From assembly GCA_002083365.1 (NCBI GenBank), contig LVWS01000039.1, forward strand, positions 1 through 64,000: a stretch of DNA of 64,000 nt, in the 5' to 3' direction. Under the pieces are notes generated by a model, which saw only the letters and a list, made by a program, of their open reading frames with translations, was not told the origin of the DNA and ran no database searches. Of the stretch, positions 1 to 9,306 are shown one piece after another; within the stretch, counting starts at the first letter, position 1, and every line of letters starts with the position of its first letter. The stretch is from Nitrospira sp. SG-bin1 (GTDB taxonomy: Bacteria > Nitrospirota > Nitrospiria > Nitrospirales > Nitrospiraceae). A program made the position numbers and the translations under genes.

Positions 1-265
1 TCCACCCACGCCAGACGAAGTATACTCTGGCATTTTTGGTTGTCAACAGTCTTTCAGTAACTCGACGAGGCCTACATGGATGTCCAAAGTGGATAAGAAG
101 CGGATAAAACGAGTCCAGGAAGCAGCCCACATTCATCAACTTTTTCCTTTAATAGCAACAGACTATGCAACTTAGACCTCTGATTAGGTGCCATCTCCTT
201 CTTTGCCCGGTCCAAACAGGTGAAGTTTGATTGACTTCAATGAGCTTCAATTAGAGAATACTTTC
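1..265. other. Left-edge non-coding stretch
   Basis: No convincing coding region, RNA gene or strong terminator was seen in this stretch ahead of the first gene. A TTG at 227 could extend the downstream gene, but the ATG at 266 starts a better signal peptide. Confidence 0.4.
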
Positions 266-1267
266 ATGCTCTTAAACTACTCGGCTTCCTCATTCGCAAG
301 ATCATTTTCATTCCTCATCCTGCCGCTCCTCTGCCTGGAACAGGCCTATGCAAAAGACTTCAACCCGGATAACCCCCTCAACCAACCGGCGCCGGTCTAT
401 TGGTGCTCAAGCAAGGCACCGGATCAGCAGATTTCAACTCAAAAAGGCTCCGGTTGTGAGCCGCTCTACGACCAACAGGCGGCAGAATCTTTCAGAGAAA
501 AGGCTCGCCAACAAGGATTCGATTTTCCCGACCGTAATCCAATCAAGATCGCCGAACTGCAGAATGCCGCTTCCAAATATTCAGATCGCTATAGGGCGTT
601 CGTCTCGTGTTGTTTGACAGACCACAGCGCTCCCGGAGAAATCGTCGATTTAATTGATGAAGCCAATCACATTTTGAAGACAGTTCAACAAAAAGGCATT
701 TTTAATTCCCGTACATTTGCCAGACAACTTCCACTTAACGAAATGGTGGGGACAATCACGCGCGCCCGCGGGGACTTATTTCGACTCTATGACCGTCTGG
801 ATAAATTGAACAAGGCACAACAGGGTCTGGATCAAGTCGACTACGAAGCCAGCGGCCGGGCTAAGGTTCAGATCCAAGAGGAGGAAGAGGCGATCAAGAA
901 AGAGTTCAGAGCCAAAAAACCTCCGTCATCGGCACCGACCGGGATGGAGATTCAAGATACGACCCTGCGCTCACGCATTGGAGGAGACATCGAGGACACG
1001 AAGTTGAATTCTCACTTTGGGGCCGACATTAATTATTTGTCGCCATACAGCAGGATCGGCGAATCACTGCGACCGCGCCGCGGTGAAGATATTCATGACA
1101 GCAACATTCCCCATCGGCCAGGAACGGATATCCAAGATACCTCCATGCCCAGTGGCACCGGGTTCGAGGTCGACAGTACGCAGAATCGTGAAGGGATGTC
1201 CACGCTCCCACGACGCGGAGTCGGTGCCTCCATAGGAGATTCCGACCTGAACAGCCGGAAACGATAG
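266..1267 (+). CDS. Secreted protein with C-terminal degenerate repeats
   Basis: The function is not recognised. The ATG at 266 is followed by a hydrophobic segment ending in an A-Y-A type signal-peptidase site, so the product is probably exported; a TTG at 227 would add 13 residues. The N-terminal half is polar, with a cysteine pair (SCC) near residue 115. The middle is helical and charge-rich and could be a coiled coil. The last ~110 residues hold about six degenerate 13-residue units, roughly G-x-D-I-x-D-T-x-L-x-S-R-x. The units vary too much to be recent copies, so this looks like an old surface or ligand-binding repeat. The gene converges on the beta-propeller lipoprotein gene only 11 bases away. 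Confidence 0.6.
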   Translation: MLLNYSASSFARSFSFLILPLLCLEQAYAKDFNPDNPLNQPAPVYWCSSKAPDQQISTQKGSGCEPLYDQQAAESFREKARQQGFDFPDRNPIKIAELQNAASKYSDRYRAFVSCCLTDHSAPGEIVDLIDEANHILKTVQQKGIFNSRTFARQLPLNEMVGTITRARGDLFRLYDRLDKLNKAQQGLDQVDYEASGRAKVQIQEEEEAIKKEFRAKKPPSSAPTGMEIQDTTLRSRIGGDIEDTKLNSHFGADINYLSPYSRIGESLRPRRGEDIHDSNIPHRPGTDIQDTSMPSGTGFEVDSTQNREGMSTLPRRGVGASIGDSDLNSRKR

Positions 1268-1278
1268 CCTCTTACGGC

Positions 1279-2289
1279 TTATTTTCCCACCACCGGCATC
1301 GGCTCCCATGTCTCTCCGAAATCGTTGCTGCGATACAACCCGCTGCCGTTCGTGCCGGCATAGAAGACCTTTGAATCGGTTGCACTTTGTGCGATTGTTC
1401 GGATGTTGGTGGTTACAAGCCCGCTGTTGACCAGCTTCCATGTCGCGCCGGCATCTTCGCTTCGATGCACTCCATCCCGCCCCGTGATGTAGATCACGCC
1501 TCGACGTGTTCGATCGAGCACCATCGCGATGATCATCTGATCGGCAAGCGACTCCCCGATCCGCTTCCAGGCCTTCGCGCCGTCTGTTGATTTATACAGC
1601 CCGGCGAGCGTGGCGGCGTAGACGGTATTGGGCTCGTAGGGGTCGACTAGAATCGACGTGACGTTCAGCGCCCGCGACGTTTTCAGCATGTCGGGTGGGA
1701 CCAGTCCGTTGTTCATTTTTTCCCAATGGCCGGCCTGATCGATCGATTTGTAGACACCTCCGCTGGTTCCCGCGTACAGAGTGGTGGGTTTGGTCGGATC
1801 CATGCCCAGCGTCACGACCATCAACACTTCTTTCATGCCCTCCATTCTCTTCGTCCATTGCTCGCCTCCGTTTTTGGTTTCGAACACGCCCATCGTCGTG
1901 GCAAGGAAGATGTGCTGCGCGTCGACCGGATCGAAGAGGAATTGATTCACCACGGAGGTGATCGTCGTATCATCAAGCCCTGCGCGCATCGACACCCAGC
2001 GCTGCCCACCATCATGGCTCTTGTAGACCGCATCGCCCTTCGTACCCGCATAGACGGTCGCAGGATATACAGGATCGATCGCCATGGAGATCACGCGAGA
2101 ATGACTCATGCCCTGCGAAAGATTCGTCCAGGTCTGGCCGCCGTCGCGCGTCTTGTAAATGTAGTCGTTCGTCGCCACATAAATGATATCCGGATTGTTC
2201 GGATGGAGCTGGATGACGACGATCGGATCACTGCGATTACAGCCGACGAGAGAGATGGCAAGCACGAGGATCGCGAGAAGGTTGTGCAT
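1279..2289 (-). CDS. Asp-box (BNR/YCF48-like) beta-propeller lipoprotein
   Basis: The protein has a lipoprotein signal with lipobox L-V-G-C near residue 17 when started at 2289; a longer frame from 2379 puts 30 unlikely residues ahead of it. It then carries seven Asp-box units of the S/T-x-D-x-G-x-x-W type (for example T-R-D-G-G-Q-T-W and S-N-D-F-G-E-T-W), which suggests a seven-bladed propeller. Proteins of this class (sortilin/VPS10-like, YCF48-like) usually act as extracytoplasmic binding or assembly scaffolds; no catalytic residues can be claimed. No Shine-Dalgarno sequence is visible before 2289, so the exact start is uncertain. It lies downstream of yajQ on the same strand, 144 bases away. 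Confidence 0.7.
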   Translation of the reverse strand: MHNLLAILVLAISLVGCNRSDPIVVIQLHPNNPDIIYVATNDYIYKTRDGGQTWTNLSQGMSHSRVISMAIDPVYPATVYAGTKGDAVYKSHDGGQRWVSMRAGLDDTTITSVVNQFLFDPVDAQHIFLATTMGVFETKNGGEQWTKRMEGMKEVLMVVTLGMDPTKPTTLYAGTSGGVYKSIDQAGHWEKMNNGLVPPDMLKTSRALNVTSILVDPYEPNTVYAATLAGLYKSTDGAKAWKRIGESLADQMIIAMVLDRTRRGVIYITGRDGVHRSEDAGATWKLVNSGLVTTNIRTIAQSATDSKVFYAGTNGSGLYRSNDFGETWEPMPVVGK

Positions 2290-2433
2290 GAAGGAGGCTC
2301 GGCATTTCTTCGTGATGTTCAAACGAGTCATCCAAGGCTGCAGGAAACATCGCACGCCGAAGCACGCTCTACTCCGCACATGAAGACAGACGATCGGCCG
2401 AGGGGGCAGTGTGAGACCTGTTTCCGCATCTGT

Positions 2434-2931
2434 TTATCGGAAATTCGCGAACTGCAAATCGATGTCGAAGTCCTGGCCTTTCAAGAACGCGATCGCCGAC
2501 TGTAATTCATCCTTGCTCTTCCCCAACACCCGCACCTGTTCGCCCTTGATCTGAGCTTGGACTTTCAATTTGGAATCCTTGATCGCCTTCGTAATCTCCT
2601 TCGCCTTGTCCGTGGCGAGTCCGCTTTGAATCTTCGCGACCTGGCGCACCGTCCCGCTCAACGCCGGCTCGATCGCACCCTGGGCGAATGCTTTCAGCGA
2701 CACCCCGCGCTTTACGCATTTCGCCTTGATGATCTCCTGCACCGCCTTGAGCTTGTACTCATCATCCGACACGACGACCAACTCCTTTTCTTTCTCTTTC
2801 AACGTGATCTCCGTCTTCGAATCCTTGAAGTCGAACCGCTGCTTGATCTCTTTCGTCGCCTGATCCAGCGCGTTCTTCAATTCTTGCATATTCACTTCCG
2901 ACACTACGTCGAATGAAAACTGATCAGCCAC
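2434..2931 (-). CDS. yajQ: YajQ-family nucleotide-binding protein
   Basis: At 165 residues this is the normal length for YajQ (UPF0234). It has the typical start M-A-D-Q-F-S-F-D-V-V-S and the family end F-D-I-D-L-Q-F-x-N-F-R. Members have two ferredoxin-like RNP folds, and some Xanthomonas and Pseudomonas homologues bind cyclic-di-GMP. That activity is inferred here and fits the five PilZ proteins in the window. The start codon is GTG (2929-2931) behind a strong GGAGGAGAT Shine-Dalgarno, which settles the start. Confidence 0.9.
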   Translation of the reverse strand: MADQFSFDVVSEVNMQELKNALDQATKEIKQRFDFKDSKTEITLKEKEKELVVVSDDEYKLKAVQEIIKAKCVKRGVSLKAFAQGAIEPALSGTVRQVAKIQSGLATDKAKEITKAIKDSKLKVQAQIKGEQVRVLGKSKDELQSAIAFLKGQDFDIDLQFANFR

Positions 2932-3258
2932 GATCTCCTCCTTCTTTTCCTTAATCTAGCAAGGGCGGCATGGTCGACCTTTCATTGCGCGCAACCCACC
3001 CTACCCCGACGCGCCTTGGCGCGTCCCTTTCCCCGGGAGCACCGCCCTTCATTTAGAATCTTGTTGACCCCGCGTGCGCATACTAGGAGCACAGGAGATC
3101 AGCCAGGTTGTTCCTTCTTCTTTCGTCATCCTACGGAGCGGTCTGGTTGATTCTCGACTGCGCGCCATTGAACGAGCACATCGTTCACAACCAGTGGTTT
3201 GTATCAACAGATGTGCGCGTTCAGCGAGCAAGAGAACGACCAGACTGCTCCTTTCTCC
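2932..3258. other. Intergenic region between cstA and yajQ
   Basis: No gene is supported here. It contains a GC-rich hairpin with 8-bp arms (GACGCGCC at 3008-3015 and GGCGCGTC at 3018-3025), which is terminator-like but has no T-tract. Short ORFs here have no homology signature and no ribosome binding site. Confidence 0.4.
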
Positions 3259-5274
3259 CTAACAACACCCCGTTCCATGCGGCAACTTAAACCCTTTCTC
3301 ATCTTCACGATGAATCGCCGTCCGCATCCGCGCCGCCGCCCCCCCACCGGCCATCACGATAACTTCACTGGAGGTAAACGGCTTCTTCAAGACCACATAG
3401 CCGTACCACTGCCTGACACTGTCACTTAAGACGATCAGGCCCAACACGGCCACCGATGCCACCAATACCGCGTCCAGATACAGGGCAAAGGCTTGTCCCG
3501 CCGCCAATGTCGCCGCCTTCTTCAAGAACATCCGGAACATTTCATAGGAACCGGTCAGTGTGATCAATCCCACGAAGAGCATCGGCGGCACCGTCACCCA
3601 CAGATAGGACGACTTCCGCATTTTAATCAATACCGTCGTCCCAATGCAGAGCGCCAACATGCCCAGCAGCTGATTGGCGGCGCCGAACATGGGCCAAATC
3701 GTCGAAATGCTCCCCGTCCCGATCAAATACGCCCAGGCTCCCACGACCAGACCGCTGCTCAGCATCACACCCGGCACCCAATTGATCCGACGAAAGGGCG
3801 CATACACACGCCCTGCCATCTCTTGAATGAGATACCGTGCCACGCGCGTCCCCGTATCGATCGTCGTCAGGATAAACAATGCCTCGAACACCAGCGCAAA
3901 TTGATACCAATAGGCCATCAGTCCGGACATGCCGGGCAGCGCCGAAAAGATGGATGCCATCCCGACCGCCAAAGATACAGCCCCTCCGGGCCGACCCGCG
4001 ACATCCACCTCGACCAATTGCGACAACTCCGCAATTCGCGCCGGCGGGAACCCCATAGCCGCCAATGCCTCCGCACCTAACGTCGTATTGATCGCCAAAT
4101 AGTCTCCGGGAATCAGCACCGACGCCGCGATCAACGCCATGACACCGACAAAACTTTCCAGGAGCATCGCCGCGTAGCCCACTACGGCCTGCGACTCCTG
4201 TTCGATCATCTTCGGTGTCGTGCCGGATGACACCAATGAATGAAAGCCCGAGATGGCTCCGCAGGCAATCGTGATAAAGAGAAAGGGAAAGAGCGTGCCG
4301 GGAATAATCGGCCCGCCGCCATCGGCAAACGTCGTCACGCGCGGCATCTCGATGGTCGGCGCCATGAGGATGACGCCGAACCCAAGCAAAAAGACCACCC
4401 CGAGCTTCATGAACGTGGACAGGTACCCGCGCGGCACCAGCAACATCCATCCCGGCAACACCGATGCGAGGAAACCATACCCGGCCAAGAGCCAGACCAG
4501 CGCCGGCTTGTCGAATTCAAAGAACCACGCGTAGGACGACTGTGCCACGACACGACCGAACAGCACGGCACCAATCAACAGAACGACTCCAAGGATCGAC
4601 ACGTCCGCCACCGCGCCCGGACGAAACTTCTGGAGATAGAAGCCCATGAGGAGGCCGATCGGAATCGTCATGGCGATCGTGAACGTACCCCAGGCATTGT
4701 GGTAGAGCGCATTCACGACGGCAAACCCCAACCCCGCGAGCGCCACCACCACGATGAACAACACCGCTACCGCCGTCGCCGTCCCGGTGATCGAGCCGAG
4801 TTCATCATGAGCGATTTCGGGCAGCGAGCGCCCGTTGCGCCTCATTGAAGCAACGAGGATAATGAAGTCCTGTACGGCCCCGGCGAGCACCGCCCCGATC
4901 ACCAGCCACAGAAAACCGGGCATGAATCCAAACTGCGCGGCCAGCACCGGTCCGAGTAACGGCCCGGCTCCCGCAATCGCCGCAAAGTGGTGACCAAACA
5001 GCACGACTTTGTTCGTGGGATGAAAATTCACGCCGTCATTCAAGCGCACGGCCGGCGTGACATGCTGGTTGTTGAGCCCGACGACCCGCCTGGCGATCCA
5101 TCGGCCATAAAATCGATAGGCCAGCACATACATGCAGGCCGCCGCCACGACCAACCAGAGTCCATTCACTTTTTCTGCGGGACTGACGAGTCCCGCGACC
5201 TGAGCGAGGGCGACGGCGCCAAGAAGAGACAAGAAGATCCAGAGCAATATCCGCGCGATATTCATGCGCGGCAT
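3259..5274 (-). CDS. cstA: Carbon starvation protein CstA (peptide/pyruvate transporter family)
   Basis: This is a 671-residue polytopic inner-membrane protein; CstA members are usually about 700 residues. Family signatures are visible: F-x-P-T-N-K near residue 85, G-H-H-F-A-A-I-A-G-A-G-P near 95, and many glycine-rich membrane helices. CstA/BtsT proteins import peptides or pyruvate during carbon limitation; the substrate here is unknown. No regulator or yjiX-like partner lies beside it. An alternative ATG nine bases downstream (5265) is equally possible. It is divergent from the MFS gene, with about 95 bases between them that would hold both promoters. Confidence 0.93.
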   Translation of the reverse strand: MPRMNIARILLWIFLSLLGAVALAQVAGLVSPAEKVNGLWLVVAAACMYVLAYRFYGRWIARRVVGLNNQHVTPAVRLNDGVNFHPTNKVVLFGHHFAAIAGAGPLLGPVLAAQFGFMPGFLWLVIGAVLAGAVQDFIILVASMRRNGRSLPEIAHDELGSITGTATAVAVLFIVVVALAGLGFAVVNALYHNAWGTFTIAMTIPIGLLMGFYLQKFRPGAVADVSILGVVLLIGAVLFGRVVAQSSYAWFFEFDKPALVWLLAGYGFLASVLPGWMLLVPRGYLSTFMKLGVVFLLGFGVILMAPTIEMPRVTTFADGGGPIIPGTLFPFLFITIACGAISGFHSLVSSGTTPKMIEQESQAVVGYAAMLLESFVGVMALIAASVLIPGDYLAINTTLGAEALAAMGFPPARIAELSQLVEVDVAGRPGGAVSLAVGMASIFSALPGMSGLMAYWYQFALVFEALFILTTIDTGTRVARYLIQEMAGRVYAPFRRINWVPGVMLSSGLVVGAWAYLIGTGSISTIWPMFGAANQLLGMLALCIGTTVLIKMRKSSYLWVTVPPMLFVGLITLTGSYEMFRMFLKKAATLAAGQAFALYLDAVLVASVAVLGLIVLSDSVRQWYGYVVLKKPFTSSEVIVMAGGGAAARMRTAIHREDEKGFKLPHGTGCC

Positions 5275-5370
5275 AGTACCACAACGGTACCCCGGCTGTG
5301 ATAAACTGCTTCATCCTTCGTCACTCCAACCTAGGACATTTCTGAGGTTTCCGGACACCGATTGCACGCT

Positions 5371-6768
5371 ATGGTCGCAAGCGTGGATCCATCATCACCG
5401 AACGACCACACAAGGTCCCCCACTGCTCTCCGCCGCACACACAACGAGCAATATGGAATCCGCGAGGGCGCCTGTACGGCCGTGATGCAGGGAGCCGGAG
5501 AGAATTTCTTCACGGCCTTCGCCCTCACATTCCACGCGACCACCGCTCAGATCGGCTTGCTGAATGCGTTACCGGCCTTTGTCGGGACGTTTGCCCAGCT
5601 GGGATCGGTGATGTGGTTGCGGTGGTTCGATCACCGGCACAGAATCGTCGTCGCCGGGGCCACGGTACAGGCCGCCCTCTGGCTGCCGCTGCTCATGCTT
5701 CCGTTTCTCTTTCCGGCATACGGCGCCGCCCTCATTATCGCCTGCGCCGTGCCGCTCGTCGTCGTCGGGCATTTCTCCATTCCAGCATGGAACAGTTTGA
5801 TCACCGACCTGCTTGATCCCGACACCCGGGGTACGTATTTCGCCAAACGGGCCCGCGTCATGTCGGCCATAAGCTTTACCGCCTTGATCGGAGGAGGCAT
5901 GCTGTTGAGCTGGACGACGCGACATCAAGCGGTCTGGGCCGGATTTACCATCCTGTTCCTGCTTGCCGCGGTCGCCCGTGGCTTCGCCGCCCGCTATCTT
6001 CAGCGGCTCGACCAATCCGATGCACCGGTCACTCAGCACCTGAGCCTCCGCCTGAAGGACTTTGTCGGGACTGGACGCCACGAAGCCTTCTTGCGCTTTT
6101 TGTTGTTCTCCGGCTTCATGCATGTCAGCGCCCTGCTCGCCGGCCCCTACTTCGCCGTCTACCTGCTTCGCGATCTGCAACTGTCCTATATGGAATACTC
6201 GTTGTGGGCCGCGGCCTCGGTCATCGGTGGATTCCTGGCCATTAACGGCTGGGGGCGCATCGGCGACCGGTACGGAAATCGAAAATTGCTGATGATCACC
6301 GGTTTTGGATTACCGGTCCTGCCGTTTCTTTACCTCATGACAGAGGAGGTGTGGTGGCTCATCCTGATCAACGGCTTGGCGGGCATGCTCTGGTCGGGCT
6401 TCAACCTCGGCCTGCAAAACATCGTCTATGACCTTGTGAAGAGCGAAGAACGGGCCGGCGCCGTGGCCGTGAGCAACGGGGTCATCGCGACAAGTGCTTT
6501 TCTTGGAACCATGATCGGAGGGTGGCTCAGTACCGTCCTCACACCTGAGATCATCCTCGGAGAATTCGAGGTGCTGTTTGCGTCGAACCTCCCGGTGATC
6601 TTTTTCGTCTCGGCCTTACTGCGCCTCGCCGTGGCGATCCTATTCATCAAGCCGCTCAAGGAAGTGCGGGACGTCAAACCGATTTCTCACCACGAACTCT
6701 TCCTCGAACTGCCCCTCATCAAACCAATGATGGACGTTCTCGGGCGCCGCGTCGGCCATCAGCCGTAG
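5371..6768 (+). CDS. Major facilitator superfamily transporter
   Basis: This is about a 465-residue inner-membrane carrier with roughly twelve hydrophobic segments and a long cytoplasmic N-terminus. The MFS loop motif is visible in the second half (G-R-I-G-D-R-Y-G-N-R-K near residue 310). The family moves small solutes with a proton or other ion gradient, and the substrate cannot be told from sequence. The ATG at 5371 is preferred over a TTG nine bases upstream. It is divergently transcribed from cstA, and nothing in the neighbourhood fixes a role. Confidence 0.8.
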   Translation: MVASVDPSSPNDHTRSPTALRRTHNEQYGIREGACTAVMQGAGENFFTAFALTFHATTAQIGLLNALPAFVGTFAQLGSVMWLRWFDHRHRIVVAGATVQAALWLPLLMLPFLFPAYGAALIIACAVPLVVVGHFSIPAWNSLITDLLDPDTRGTYFAKRARVMSAISFTALIGGGMLLSWTTRHQAVWAGFTILFLLAAVARGFAARYLQRLDQSDAPVTQHLSLRLKDFVGTGRHEAFLRFLLFSGFMHVSALLAGPYFAVYLLRDLQLSYMEYSLWAAASVIGGFLAINGWGRIGDRYGNRKLLMITGFGLPVLPFLYLMTEEVWWLILINGLAGMLWSGFNLGLQNIVYDLVKSEERAGAVAVSNGVIATSAFLGTMIGGWLSTVLTPEIILGEFEVLFASNLPVIFFVSALLRLAVAILFIKPLKEVRDVKPISHHELFLELPLIKPMMDVLGRRVGHQP

Positions 6769-7028
6769 CTACCACAATCCTATAGCCCATTCACCTTCGT
6801 TAAGAATCACACTGAAACGAGAACGGCGAGCGGCAGAGTATTCCCGGCAGAGCTCCTGCCACCGTAACAATCCGTCGGCTGTTCCGATTGATCACTTTTT
6901 GGAAGGTTCCCGGCCATCATTTGAACGTAAGGACTCGTGTATCTCTATCACTGATCAATTAGATAGATAGCTGGCGTCTGATTTCTGGGACCCATTGAAA
7001 TGTCGGCCGGCGGATAGATGCACACCCA

Positions 7029-8099
7029 TCACCCTGACTTCCATAGTCGCTCCCACCCTAAGTCCGCAAAGCAAGGCCCTTGCGTAGCTTCGCTGAACTT
7101 AATGCCGTTTCTCGCCCCATTCCATTCCAGGAGTTGGACCTGCTCGTCCTGGTCGACCGTCACATCCCAGCCTATACAGCGTGTATAGGGTGCTTTCCGA
7201 TGCAACTCGGTCACGGTGCGTACACAACTATGGAATGCAGGAATCACGTTCCCGGCAAATGTGACCTGACTCGTCGGATGCACTTTGGTCTCCAGCCACT
7301 CCGCCGTATACCCCACCTCCTTAAACGCGCCGCTTTCGACATCAATCGATACGGCAACCTGGCTCTTCGTTTGGACATGGGTTTCGTCTCCACTGCCCAT
7401 TCTCAGGTAACATGCCCGCACGGACACCTTCCCGCTATCCTCGTACACGGTCGTGATTCGTACGGTTGCTACGGATTGTTGGGTGAATTCAGCGAACAAT
7501 CGATGCGGCCGCACGGCGCGTTGAAACACCCCGTTCCCCAGCCGGTGGATCTGTTCAAGACTGAACGACTCACGCGTGAGAAAATAAACGCCTTCACCTC
7601 GGAGCGAATGATCGAGCTTGAAGACCACTCGCTCCTGATCCTTGAACAGTTTGTCTCTCACCGCATCGGGTGACACAAATCCGGAGGTGGTGTCAAAAAA
7701 GATTCCATTCACGTACGCGAGCAAATCAGGAAGGGCCGCGCTCTGAAGCATGACCGCGTTCAGACCTCTGAGGCTCGACACCGGTCCGTACCGCTTCTGA
7801 ATCGTGGGTACGACAACTGAGAAGTAGTAGTTATCGGGAATCCAGCCCTCTCGAAACCGCCCGGAAACCGCCGTATAGACATACAACCAGGGGGCAAAGC
7901 GCTTATGTCCGAGGACCTCCACCGCATAATCGTTACACTGTTTCAAATCCTGACGGCTCGTCTTGCCTTTATAGCTTTCCACGGCCTTCAGGATCTTCAT
8001 GGCCGTTTTGTTGATAGCCCAATAATCATAATAATAACTCTCCAAACGCCCCAACTTCCGCAAAATAGCCCTGGAGGTCGACTTCCAGTTCAAAGACAT
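7029..8099 (-). CDS. Sugar-transfer-associated ATP-grasp protein
   Basis: This 356-residue cytoplasmic protein resembles the ATP-grasp group linked to sugar transfer (ATPgrasp_ST, PF14397). It has a nucleotide-binding lysine region (V-V-F-K-L-D-H-S-L-R-G-E-G-V near residue 150) and a C-terminal metal-binding element (L-L-E-W-N-G-A-R-N-G). ATP-grasp enzymes activate a carboxylate as an acyl phosphate and couple it to an amine or thiol; the substrate here is unknown. It stands alone, with about 600 gene-free bases upstream and 260 downstream. Confidence 0.65.
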   Translation of the reverse strand: MSLNWKSTSRAILRKLGRLESYYYDYWAINKTAMKILKAVESYKGKTSRQDLKQCNDYAVEVLGHKRFAPWLYVYTAVSGRFREGWIPDNYYFSVVVPTIQKRYGPVSSLRGLNAVMLQSAALPDLLAYVNGIFFDTTSGFVSPDAVRDKLFKDQERVVFKLDHSLRGEGVYFLTRESFSLEQIHRLGNGVFQRAVRPHRLFAEFTQQSVATVRITTVYEDSGKVSVRACYLRMGSGDETHVQTKSQVAVSIDVESGAFKEVGYTAEWLETKVHPTSQVTFAGNVIPAFHSCVRTVTELHRKAPYTRCIGWDVTVDQDEQVQLLEWNGARNGIKFSEATQGPCFADLGWERLWKSG

Positions 8100-8692
8100 C
8101 CTGCACCTCTCACAAGTGACTTCGTTGTGCGCAGCGGACGGACAAGTACTCCACCGAGCCTATAGGAAGTAAGACATGGGAATCTACCCTGCGTTCGGGG
8201 AGGTCGAGTGAAGAGTTTGTATCCCTCATGTTTGCACGGCGATCTCTGCTGTTGCGGGAGTGGTCCCAGCGCTCGATAGAGTTCCGGAACTAGCCATCGG
8301 CCCAAGCGCCGATTGCAAGATCGTTCAAGGCTTGTCAGACGGCAACTCCTACGAAGAAATTCTGTGCGAAGTGGTCAGAAACATCGAGCACGGGGTTGGT
8401 CGGTACTGATGCCGGGAGAACGATTCGCCATGGCGGACTCACCTGGGCGTCAGACGACAGCTTAGCACGCGGCGTCCCGCGTAATCGTGCAGACAATCCC
8501 GCCGCTACAACCAGCCAAAACCCATTCGTTTTCGTTTCGATTGATGACGCCAACCACGTTGGTCAAGCTTGAGCGTACCTAAAAAACAAAAAATAATGCC
8601 CGGAGCGATTCCCAGCCGCATTCATGCGGCGGCATCCTAAGAATCTGCCTGGCGCTTGTAAATCAAGCGATGCCCCATTATCCTTGTGAACC
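8100..8692. other. Long intergenic region with small palindromes
   Basis: No gene can be supported in about 590 bases; the short ORFs have atypical composition and no ribosome binding sites. Two small inverted repeats are visible: ATCGGC/GCCGAT flanking CCAAGC near 8297-8314, and CCGCA-TTCA-TGCGG near 8620. Neither has a T-tract. Promoters of both divergent neighbours probably lie here. Confidence 0.35.
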
Positions 8693-8911
8693 ATGGCTAC
8701 CACGACACCCCTGATCTCCTACTCTCCCGATGTGCTGGGAGGCACCCCTGTGTTTGCGGGTACCCGCGTGCCGGTCCAGACATTGATCGAATACTTGGAG
8801 GGGGGCGAAACGATCAACGACTTCCTTCAAGGCTTCCCGACCGTCAGTCGCGACCAGGTTATCGCCTTTCTCGAAGAAGCCAAGACCCGCATGCTCGCTA
8901 AAGCCTCGTGA
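8693..8911 (+). CDS. DUF433-family antitoxin
   Basis: This 72-residue protein of the DUF433 (PF04255) family carries the typical G-G-T-P-V-F-x-G-T-R-V-P-V core. It was chosen over an overlapping ORF in another frame because of this match. DUF433 proteins are small winged-helix-like DNA-binding proteins commonly paired with PIN-like DUF5615 proteins as toxin-antitoxin modules. The stop overlaps the next gene's GTG (GTGA), which indicates translational coupling. The antitoxin role is inferred from this pairing. Confidence 0.85.
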   Translation: MATTTPLISYSPDVLGGTPVFAGTRVPVQTLIEYLEGGETINDFLQGFPTVSRDQVIAFLEEAKTRMLAKAS

Positions 8912-9228
8912 GAATCCTCCTCGACGAGTGTATTGACCGACGCTTTGCAAGAGAGATCGAGGGGCATGAAGTGGTTACAGTCCCTCAAGCGGAGTGGGCG
9001 GGAATCAAGAATGGCGAGTCATTGACCAGGGCTCAAACACAGTTCGACGTCTTCGTCACTGTTGATCGTAACTTGGCCTTTCAGCAGAACATCCCCCAGT
9101 TCACCATTGCAGTCATTGTGCTTCAGGCGCCGATCAACCGCCTAAAAGACCTTTGCCCGCTGTTACCCAAACTACTTCAGACCATATCAACGGCGCCAAA
9201 GGGCGCAGTCAGCCGAATCAGCCTGTAG
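8908..9228 (+). CDS. DUF5615 PIN-like toxin
   Basis: This 106-residue protein starts at GTG, overlapping the antitoxin stop by four bases. It has the DUF5615/Mut7-C-like PIN layout: N-terminal R-I-L-L-D-E-C-I-D-R-R with acidic D and E, then F-V-T-x-D-R-N-L near residue 50. PIN-fold toxins are RNases that use clustered Asp/Glu to hold Mg2+; the conserved acids are present here. Activity is inferred from the family and from the DUF433 partner. It converges on the HEPN gene. Confidence 0.85.
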   Translation: MRILLDECIDRRFAREIEGHEVVTVPQAEWAGIKNGESLTRAQTQFDVFVTVDRNLAFQQNIPQFTIAVIVLQAPINRLKDLCPLLPKLLQTISTAPKGAVSRISL

Positions 9229-9306
9229 CTCCTTCTTCAAATCACCATCCATCGATCATAGAACCGGTAGCGGGGGGACTCAACGCACTCTCATTGCCGT
9301 CTCTAA

